Positions 5,017 through 10,332 of a stretch of DNA of 10,332 bases are shown here, piece by piece. A model generated the notes under the pieces. It worked only from the letters and a program-made list of their open reading frames with translations. It was not told the origin of the DNA and did not search any database. Positions within the stretch are counted from its first letter, which is position 1, and every line of letters begins with the position of its first letter. Both the position numbers and the translations under genes were made by a program. The stretch is from Desulfobulbaceae bacterium UBA5173 (lineage in GTDB: Bacteria > Desulfobacterota > Desulfobulbia > Desulfobulbales > Desulfobulbaceae): assembly GCA_002413355.1 (NCBI GenBank), contig DHWV01000113.1, positions 8,450 to 18,781 on the forward strand, read 5' to 3'.

Positions 5017-6201
5017 TTATCTCAACGGAATAATCCGTACTCTGACCACACCTTCGGCTGCCTCGATCTCCCGTCGCACCTCTGGCGAGACCGGCCCTTC
5101 GGTGTCAATGATGTTGTAGCCGATCGCGCCGTTGCTCTTGTTGGTGTAGCTGGCGATGTTGAGGCCGTGCTTGCCAAGGATGTTGCTGGCCAAGCCAATC
5201 ATGCCCGGCACATCGCGGTTGATCATGATCAGGCGGGAGTGGCTGCCAGATGCCGGGATGCTCTCTGCGTTGGGGAAATTGACACTGTGCGTGACCGTGC
5301 CATATTGCAGGTAATTCTTCAGCTCCTGCACTGCCATCGCCGTACAGTGCTCCTCTGATTCTGAGGTGGACGCGCCGAGATGGGGTGTGAACAGCACCTT
5401 ATTGTGACCAAGCAATTTTTCAGTTGGGAAGTCGGAAAGATAGGTCGCCAGATGGCCGGAGTCGAGCGTGGCCAGCACTGCGCCGTCATCAGCGATTGCC
5501 CCCCGCGAGTAATTAAGCAGCACTGCGCCCTTTTTTATCTTGGTCAAAAATTCGGCATTGACCAGACCAGTGGTCGCCTTGCTCAGCGGTACATGCAGTG
5601 AGACGTAATCCGCCTGCGCCAGCACCTCCTGCTGAGACTGCGCCAGCCGTACTTCAGGCAGGAGACGGTGGATGTTCTCCAGCACGGGATAGGGATCGTA
5701 GCCAATCACCCGCATGTTGTGATGGATGCCCATGTTGGCGGCCCGCACCCCAATTTGACCAAGGCCGATGACTGCCAGCGTCTTGTCCGCCAGCTCCTGC
5801 CCTTGGAATATCTTCTTGCGGGCTTCTATCTCGGCGTTGAGCTGCGGCCCGGCAAGGCCGCGCAGACCTTGACAGAAAGCCAGTCCTTGCGGCACATGGC
5901 GCAGCCAGATACCAAGCATAGTAAAGACCAGTTCCACCACCGCGTTGGCGTTGGCACCGGGCGTGTTGAAGACGCAGATGCCTTGTGCGGTGGCCTCATC
6001 GACCGGAATATTGTTCACGCCTGCTCCGGCGCGGGCAATGGCTTCAAGTCGTGGAAAGTCAGCCAGATTGACCGGTGAGCTGCGCACCAGCAGACCCTGC
6101 GCCTCGGCCCGGCTTTCTTCAATGCGGAATTGCGGGCCGAAGAGAGCCAAACCTTCGGCGGACAGGGTGTTGAGGATGTGGATGGGATAGACTGACAGCA
6201 T
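5017..6201 (-). CDS. serA: D-3-phosphoglycerate dehydrogenase, short ACT form
   Basis: At 394 aa this is close to the short E. coli-type enzyme. It oxidises 3-phosphoglycerate to 3-phosphohydroxypyruvate, the first step of serine synthesis, in the cytoplasm. The substrate domain carries GAGVNNI (59-65). The NAD fold has GLGQIG (146-151) and the acidic D169. The catalytic set is R233 (YSRG), E261 (FPTEK) and H274 (TPHLGAST). A C-terminal ACT domain spans about 324-394. At the serine-binding loop, IHENRPG of the E. coli enzyme is replaced by INRDVPG, so the usual serine-contacting H and N are N and D, and feedback control may differ. It starts 6 bp after metY with no clear Shine-Dalgarno, suggesting coupled translation. 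A related 2-hydroxyacid dehydrogenase is a less likely alternative. Confidence 0.88.
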   Translation of the reverse strand: MLSVYPIHILNTLSAEGLALFGPQFRIEESRAEAQGLLVRSSPVNLADFPRLEAIARAGAGVNNIPVDEATAQGICVFNTPGANANAVVELVFTMLGIWLRHVPQGLAFCQGLRGLAGPQLNAEIEARKKIFQGQELADKTLAVIGLGQIGVRAANMGIHHNMRVIGYDPYPVLENIHRLLPEVRLAQSQQEVLAQADYVSLHVPLSKATTGLVNAEFLTKIKKGAVLLNYSRGAIADDGAVLATLDSGHLATYLSDFPTEKLLGHNKVLFTPHLGASTSESEEHCTAMAVQELKNYLQYGTVTHSVNFPNAESIPASGSHSRLIMINRDVPGMIGLASNILGKHGLNIASYTNKSNGAIGYNIIDTEGPVSPEVRREIEAAEGVVRVRIIPLR

Positions 6202-6207
6202 AGTCGA

Positions 6208-7485
6208 TCAGGCCGCCAAAGCCTGTGTCAAATCTTCAAGAATGTCGTGGATATTTTCAATGCCGACCGAAAGCCGGATCATGGCTTCGCTCAGTCCGGC
6301 GGCGGCAAGCTGTTCCGCAGAAAGCTGAGAATGGGTGGTGCTGGCCGGGTGAATGGCCAGCGATTTGGCATCGCCAACATTGGCCAGCAGCGAAAACAAC
6401 CGCAGGCTGTCAATGAACCGCTGGCCCGCTGCTCTGCCGCCCTTGATGCCGAAAGCGACCATGCCGCCGAAGCCGTTTTGTAGATACTTGCGGGCTGTGC
6501 TGTTTTCCTCACCCGGCAGGCCGGGGTAGCGCACCCATTCGACCTTGGGGTGTTTTTGCAAGAATTCTGCGACCGCCTGCGCGTTAGCGCAATGCCGCTC
6601 CATGCGCAGGGCGAGTGTCTCTATCCCTTGCAGGAAAAAGGCGCAGTTGTCCGGGCTGATGCAGGCACCGAGATTGCGCAACGGCACCAGACGCATCCGC
6701 AGGGCAAAGGCGATAGGGTTCATGCCGCCAAGATCGTGGGCAAAACGCAGGCCGTGGTAGCCAGCGTCTGGCTGGTTGTAGAGGGCAAACTTGGGGTCAG
6801 TCCAATCAAACTTGCCGCTGTCAACCACTATGCCGCCGATGGCGAGGCCGTGCCCACCCATCCATTTAGTCAGCGAATGAACGACGATATCCGCGCCGTG
6901 CTCAAGAGGCCGTAATAGGCAGGGCGGGGTGAAGGTGGAATCCACAATCAGGGGCAGATGGTGCTTGCGGGCAACAGCGGCGACCGCCTCCAAGTCAGCC
7001 ATCTCCAAGCCGGGATTACCGATGCTCTCGCAGAAAATGGCTCTGGTCTTCGCGTTGATTGCCCGGTCGAAATTGGCTGGGTCTTTTGGGTCAACCAAGC
7101 GCACGGTGATGCCGAGCTGCGGCAAAATCGCGTCAAACTGGGTGCAAGTGCCGCCATAAAGGTTGTTTGCCGCAACCACTTCGTCACCTGCGGAGCAGAT
7201 GTTGATGATCGCATAGAAAATAGCCGAGGTGCCGGAGGCCAGAGCTAAAGCCGCCGCGCCGCCTTCCAAGGCCGCAACCCGCTTCTCCAGCACATCTTGG
7301 GTGGGGTTCATCAGCCGGGTGTAGATGTTGCCCAGCTCCTTCAGGCTGAATAAGTTGGCGGCGTGCTCGCTGTTCTTGAAGAGGTACGAGCTGGTGCGAT
7401 AGACCGGCACCGCTCTGGACAGGGTGTCCTGATCAACAACATGCCCGGCGTGCAGGGCAAGGGTCTCGAAACGGTGCTGGCTCAT
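6208..7485 (-). CDS. metY: O-acetylhomoserine sulfhydrylase
   Basis: This 425-aa cytoplasmic PLP enzyme of the Cys/Met metabolism family has the length and inserts of O-acetylhomoserine (thiol)-lyase rather than the shorter MetB/MetC. Features are FETLALHAG at the start, YTRLMNPT (55-62), ASGTSA (83-88), D182 in VDSTF, and the PLP lysine K207 in HSLTKWMGGHG. The reaction joins O-acetylhomoserine with sulfide to give homocysteine. The start at 7485 has GGGAG about 8 nt upstream. A longer in-frame start at 7533 would run through the preceding terminator and adds a non-homologous leader, so it was rejected. It leads a metY-serA pair linking sulfide assimilation with serine supply. No regulatory site was recognised in the short upstream gap. 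Confidence 0.92.
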   Translation of the reverse strand: MSQHRFETLALHAGHVVDQDTLSRAVPVYRTSSYLFKNSEHAANLFSLKELGNIYTRLMNPTQDVLEKRVAALEGGAAALALASGTSAIFYAIINICSAGDEVVAANNLYGGTCTQFDAILPQLGITVRLVDPKDPANFDRAINAKTRAIFCESIGNPGLEMADLEAVAAVARKHHLPLIVDSTFTPPCLLRPLEHGADIVVHSLTKWMGGHGLAIGGIVVDSGKFDWTDPKFALYNQPDAGYHGLRFAHDLGGMNPIAFALRMRLVPLRNLGACISPDNCAFFLQGIETLALRMERHCANAQAVAEFLQKHPKVEWVRYPGLPGEENSTARKYLQNGFGGMVAFGIKGGRAAGQRFIDSLRLFSLLANVGDAKSLAIHPASTTHSQLSAEQLAAAGLSEAMIRLSVGIENIHDILEDLTQALAA

Positions 7486-7516
7486 GGCAGTCTCCCAACT
7501 GACAGTGATTCCGGTG

Positions 7517-7540
7517 AAAAAGGCAGACCTCATGCCTGCC
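7517..7540 (-). terminator. Likely terminator after the binding-protein gene
   Basis: On the minus strand a 6-bp stem (GGCAGG with TCTGCC, one G-U pair) and 7-nt loop are followed by TTTTT. It lies about 30 bases past the binding-protein stop and 30 bases before the metY start. The stem is short, so read-through into metY is possible. Confidence 0.5.
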
Positions 7541-7568
7541 CTACGCTCAACGTGCGCGGTGATGCTTC

Positions 7569-8627
7569 TTACAGCCTACCATCCGCTGCCATTTGCATGA
7601 AGGTCTTGTCAAAGCGGAGCTTGACGTTGCCCTTGTCGCCGATGACCGAGCCGTCTGGGAAGGCGATACCGACCAAGTCCTTGCTTGGCGCGCCCTCACC
7701 GTAGAGGCCGTGGTCAAAGCTGAAGGTGCGGACATACTCCATCGTTTTCTTCACCTGCTCGCCAGCGGCAAAAGCCGCCGCTTCAGCCGGGGCATAAAAC
7801 ATCTTGGTGGTTTTGAGCTGGGCTTTGAACTCAGCCACAGTGCCGCCTGCCGACTTCGCCATCACCTCAAGGGCTTCCTTGCTGTCCTTCTCTATACTGC
7901 TCATTGAGGCCATCGCTTCATACCATGCCCCGGTGAGTGCCTTCTTCAAGGCCTCCGGCGCATTTGACTTAACCACCAGGCAGTCGATGATCTCGCCCGG
8001 TATATTGGAGGAGTCGAAGACCAGGTTTGCACCTTTGACGTTGCGCACCTGCATGAGCAGCGGGTTCCACGTGGTGACCGCCGCCTTGAGGTCTTTGGCC
8101 GCCTCGGCAACAAAAAGCGAGGCGATATCCGCATCGCTGGTGTTGACCAAGGTCAGGTCTTTCTCCTTCATGCCGTTCAGGTCAAGGGCCCGGGTCAGCA
8201 GATAGTGGGAGACAGTTAACTGGACGATGCGCATCTTGCGACCAGCCAAGTCTTTCACGGAGCTGCCGTTCATCGCCACAATGCCGTCATTGCCGTTGGA
8301 GAAATCTCCAACCACCAGCACGGAGGAATCCACTCCGCCCACTGCCGGAATGGTCAAGGCATCCATATTGGTCATCACGCAGCCGTCGAATTTTCCGGCG
8401 GTGTACATGTTGATGCTCTCGACGTAATCGTTGACCAAGACAATTTCGACTTTGTCTAAGCCTTCCTTCTTGGCCCACTTATCCATGATGCCGGACTCTT
8501 GGATATAGGCCCACGGCTCCCAGCCGGTGTAATGCGACCAGGCGATGCGGTATGAGCCGCCTGCCAGTGCTTGGCCTGCGAACAGAACCGCAGCCGCAAT
8601 CGTAGTCAGCAGTATTCTTTTTTTCAT
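7569..8627 (-). CDS. TIGR03427-type ABC transporter substrate-binding protein
   Basis: This 352-aa protein has a signal peptide ending at about residue 22 (GQALA, then GG). The mature protein opens SYRIAWSHYTGWEPWAYIQE and has a periplasmic type-II fold of the NMT1/SsuA/TauA/NrtA superfamily. It resembles the family labelled putative urea ABC transporter binding protein (TIGR03427). That label derives from genomic context near urea carboxylase, so the ligand here is uncertain; related folds bind sulfonates, nitrate, taurine or thiamine precursors. The start at 8627 has AGAGGA 6 nt upstream; a longer frame to 8813 is shadow coding over telA. The gene follows telA by 10 bp. No permease or ATPase is present on either side, which is odd for a binding protein. 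Confidence 0.8.
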   Translation of the reverse strand: MKKRILLTTIAAAVLFAGQALAGGSYRIAWSHYTGWEPWAYIQESGIMDKWAKKEGLDKVEIVLVNDYVESINMYTAGKFDGCVMTNMDALTIPAVGGVDSSVLVVGDFSNGNDGIVAMNGSSVKDLAGRKMRIVQLTVSHYLLTRALDLNGMKEKDLTLVNTSDADIASLFVAEAAKDLKAAVTTWNPLLMQVRNVKGANLVFDSSNIPGEIIDCLVVKSNAPEALKKALTGAWYEAMASMSSIEKDSKEALEVMAKSAGGTVAEFKAQLKTTKMFYAPAEAAAFAAGEQVKKTMEYVRTFSFDHGLYGEGAPSKDLVGIAFPDGSVIGDKGNVKLRFDKTFMQMAADGRL

Positions 8628-8637
8628 CTGTGTCCTC

Positions 8638-9837
8638 TCAGTCAATTTGAAGATACATGGCCGGACTGGCCAGATTGCCCCGCTCCATCTTGCGGATCGC
8701 CGCTTCAGTCTCGCCGGTGAGTTTGTCCATCTCCAGCACAGTCCGTGCCATCTGGGGCAGGGCTTCCTGCCGGAAGCGGGCGATGTCGTCCAAGGCAGAG
8801 TGGATGTCGGCAAAGGCCTGCTTCAGCACCTGAATGTCGAGCTGGCTGGTAGCGGCCTGCTTGTGGATCTCAGTGCCCTGCTCCTTTAGCCTCCGGGCCG
8901 TATCGCCGATCAATTTGTTGGTAGTCTCGTTGACCGCCTCGATTTTCTTCAGCACAATGCGCTGATTGGCCAGTGCAAGGGCGACGGTCACCGCCACATT
9001 GAGCGCATTGACGGTGACATTCACCGCCCGGCTGACACCCCGGATGAGCTCTTTGTTGTTGCGGACAATGATCTCGATGGCCAGCACCGCCTGCTGATTG
9101 ACCGCAAGCTGCTGCTGGAGATCCATCAGTCGCTGCCGGAGCGGGAAGAGCAGCTCTTCTTTGATAAAGGCGCAGCGCGGATCATCCGAAGGAATGTCCT
9201 GCTCCATAACCTGATTCAGCTTGGTATCCACCATCATGCCCAGCTCGATGGACTTCTTCAGCTTATGCGTGGCGAGGCGGAGCTGCTTTTGATCATCAAT
9301 CAGGGTGATATTGTCCCGTTTGAGAATGTCCGCCCCGGTTTGCAGCGAGCGGAAGATAGCATCCAACACGGTCTGCGCGCTTTCAAACTGAAGAAAGTAA
9401 CGTTTCAGCGGAGTGCCAACGCCAGGGATCATTCCCAGCAGACGAGGAAACCAGCCTGGGTTCAGATTGAACTCTTCAGGATCCAGCTCCTCCACTTTCA
9501 GGTTGAGGTTGACCAAAGCATTGGCGACCTCGCCGCCATCCTCGCCTTTCTGGGCCAGCTTGCGGATCGGCTCGCGTAGCATCGCGCTGCGCAGGGCGGA
9601 ATCTTTCTGGGCTTTAGCACCAAGATTGTCGATGGCGGCGATGTTCTGCTGCCGGACTTCAATCTGGTTCATGTCTTGCGGGTTGAAGGCTAGAATATTG
9701 GCCACAAACTCGGCGGCTAGCTTCTCCAGCTCCGGGGCAACCGCCGTGCTGACCTCCAATGTGGCCGGATCAGTCAGTCCCAGCTCTGCGCTCAGCTTCC
9801 GCTCATCCACGGCGACTAGCGCGGTTTCCTGTGTCAT
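8638..9837 (-). CDS. telA: TelA family toxic anion resistance protein
   Basis: This 399-aa, mostly helical, coiled-coil cytoplasmic protein fits the whole-length TelA/KlaA family (PF05816). The family signature region is visible: NPGWFPRLLGMIPGVGTPLK (about 135-154), then a long heptad-rich stretch, and IVRNNKELIRGVSRAVNVTV near 266-285. Plasmid TelA/KlaA proteins are linked to tellurite resistance; chromosomal relatives are often tied to stress or envelope functions, and the mechanism is unknown. There is no signal peptide, although a hydrophobic VNALNVAVTVALAL segment lies near 286-299. A GGGAG site precedes the ATG. It leads a two-gene unit with the binding protein, so its job may relate to that transporter rather than tellurite. 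Confidence 0.85.
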   Translation of the reverse strand: MTQETALVAVDERKLSAELGLTDPATLEVSTAVAPELEKLAAEFVANILAFNPQDMNQIEVRQQNIAAIDNLGAKAQKDSALRSAMLREPIRKLAQKGEDGGEVANALVNLNLKVEELDPEEFNLNPGWFPRLLGMIPGVGTPLKRYFLQFESAQTVLDAIFRSLQTGADILKRDNITLIDDQKQLRLATHKLKKSIELGMMVDTKLNQVMEQDIPSDDPRCAFIKEELLFPLRQRLMDLQQQLAVNQQAVLAIEIIVRNNKELIRGVSRAVNVTVNALNVAVTVALALANQRIVLKKIEAVNETTNKLIGDTARRLKEQGTEIHKQAATSQLDIQVLKQAFADIHSALDDIARFRQEALPQMARTVLEMDKLTGETEAAIRKMERGNLASPAMYLQID

Positions 9838-9891
9838 GCTCTTTCTCCCTCAATTCGATTGCGCTGCATTTTCTCAAGATTTCCTTGCCAA

Positions 9892-9920
9892 AGCCTACAG
9901 CGTTCTGCCGGTTTTTTCAA
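9892..9920 (-). promoter_or_regulatory. Candidate sigma-70 promoter for telA
   Basis: On the minus strand TTGAAA (9915-9920) and TAGGCT (9892-9897) are exactly 17 bases apart, about 55 bases before the telA ATG. The -35 match is good and the -10 match weak. The promoter lies between telA and the IS630 end at 9958, so the operon would still have its own promoter despite the insertion. Confidence 0.35.
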
Positions 9921-9957
9921 CAGATGTTTCGATCCTGCGTATCACGGCAAATTCATC

Positions 9958-10332
9958 ATATAGCTAAAGCAGTATAAGATGACTATACTGAACACATGGG
10001 ATACTCAATAGATTTTCGTCGGAAAGTATTGGAGATCAAAAAGCGTGACTGTCTAAGTTTAGGAGAGACTGCGCACCGTTTCGGCATCAGTGAATCGAGC
10101 GTGTTCCGCTGGATGAAACGGCTTGAACCCTGCCGTTTCAGGAACAAACCTGCGACAAAGATTGACATGGAGCTTCTCGTCCGTGATGTGGAGACCCATC
10201 CTGATGCGTATCAGTGTGAACGTGCGGAGCGGTTCGGATGCAGTCAGCGCGGCATGTGCGAAGCATTGAAACGGCTGAAGATCCGCAGGGGAAAAAACTT
10301 TTTTCCATCCGAAAGCTGATGAGACCTGTTCA
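9958..10332 (+). mobile_element. IS630-family element, 5' end
   Basis: The element begins near the TATA-rich sequence at 9958, consistent with IS630 insertion at TA, and continues past the window edge. Its first 33 bases are matched in inverted orientation at 761-793. The transposase ATG lies 38 bases inside the end. No Shine-Dalgarno is visible before that ATG. TATACT (9984-9989) close to it could act as a -10 for a leaderless transcript. Confidence 0.7.
9996..10319 (+). CDS. IS630-family transposase, N-terminal part
   Basis: The 107-aa frame is the DNA-binding region of an IS630 transposase. It opens MGYSIDFRRKVLEIKKRDCL, then a helix-turn-helix (LGETAHRFGISESSVFRWMKRL), then a second helical domain (RAERFGCSQRGMCEALKRLKI). 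The frame stops at 10317-10319. In the +1 frame, from the A6 run (10292-10297), the DNA reads TFFHPKADE, which matches the expected continuation toward the DDE domain. A +1 or -2 shift at GGGGAAAAAACTTTTTT is therefore needed for a full-length protein. This could be a mutation or programmed slippage. The catalytic domain lies outside the window, so activity cannot be judged. Confidence 0.8.
   Translation: MGYSIDFRRKVLEIKKRDCLSLGETAHRFGISESSVFRWMKRLEPCRFRNKPATKIDMELLVRDVETHPDAYQCERAERFGCSQRGMCEALKRLKIRRGKNFFPSES

Noticed and set aside
7486..7533. 16-residue N-terminal extension of MetY
   Set aside because: It would cover the T-run terminator region and adds no family-like sequence. The ATG at 7485 has a proper ribosome site and matches the family start.
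8628..8813. N-terminal extension of the binding protein
   Set aside because: It overlaps the end of telA in another frame and would hide a clear signal peptide that starts at 8627.
10321..10332. GAGACCTGTTCA at the right edge as the start of another IS5-family element interrupting the IS630
   Set aside because: It resembles the inward reading of the left IS5 end (GACCTCTTGCA) only partly, the window ends too soon, and the +1 transposase frame still continues through it.

Overview
The window is a roughly 9.2-kb block of chromosomal-looking genes with insertion sequences at both ends. The genes are compact and moderately GC-rich with good Shine-Dalgarno sites. The mix suggests a Gram-negative proteobacterium-like host: a TIGR02186/TauE-SafE pair, a double-domain universal stress protein, a TelA protein beside a TIGR03427-type binding protein, and a -24/-12 (sigma-54) promoter. 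My best guess is a sulfur-metabolising member of the Desulfobacterota (Desulfobulbales-like). That guess rests on gene content and memory of the families, not on a marker gene. No rRNA, tRNA or CRISPR array was seen.

Layout. Positions 1-760 hold the 3' part of an IS5-family element whose transposase frame is broken twice, both times in A-runs. It abuts a 33-bp remnant (761-793) of an IS630-type end. From 908 to 2595, on the minus strand, a TauE/SafE-type anion exporter is followed 2 bp later by its usual partner, a TIGR02186 membrane-anchored protein, and then a good intrinsic terminator. From 2610 to 3574 is the least ordinary stretch. It has a minus-strand 60-aa ORF with a CxC-x6-CxC tail, an excellent sigma-54 promoter and upstream repeated sites. 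It also has three 23-bp direct repeats running into a perfect 24-bp hairpin. From 3575 to 3957 a truncated HU-like gene is fused to an out-of-frame scrap resembling the C-terminus of a restriction endonuclease subunit. A two-domain UspA gene follows (4022-4879, plus strand).

From 5017 to 9837 all genes are on the minus strand. In transcription order they are telA, then a TIGR03427-type periplasmic binding protein and a likely terminator, then metY (O-acetylhomoserine sulfhydrylase) and serA (3-phosphoglycerate dehydrogenase). From 9958 to the end is the start of an IS630-family element whose transposase also changes frame at an A6/T6 stretch.

How the parts fit. TauE/SafE plus TIGR02186 probably handles export of sulfite or a related anion. 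MetY fixes sulfide into homocysteine, and SerA opens the serine/cysteine carbon supply. TelA with the binding protein is a paired unit of unclear substrate that lacks its permease and ATPase here. The two IS630-type ends face inward toward the host block as an inverted pair, so the block may have been trapped or moved by these elements. The most promising leads for something undescribed are the sigma-54-driven small Cys-rich protein and the repeat/hairpin region beside it.
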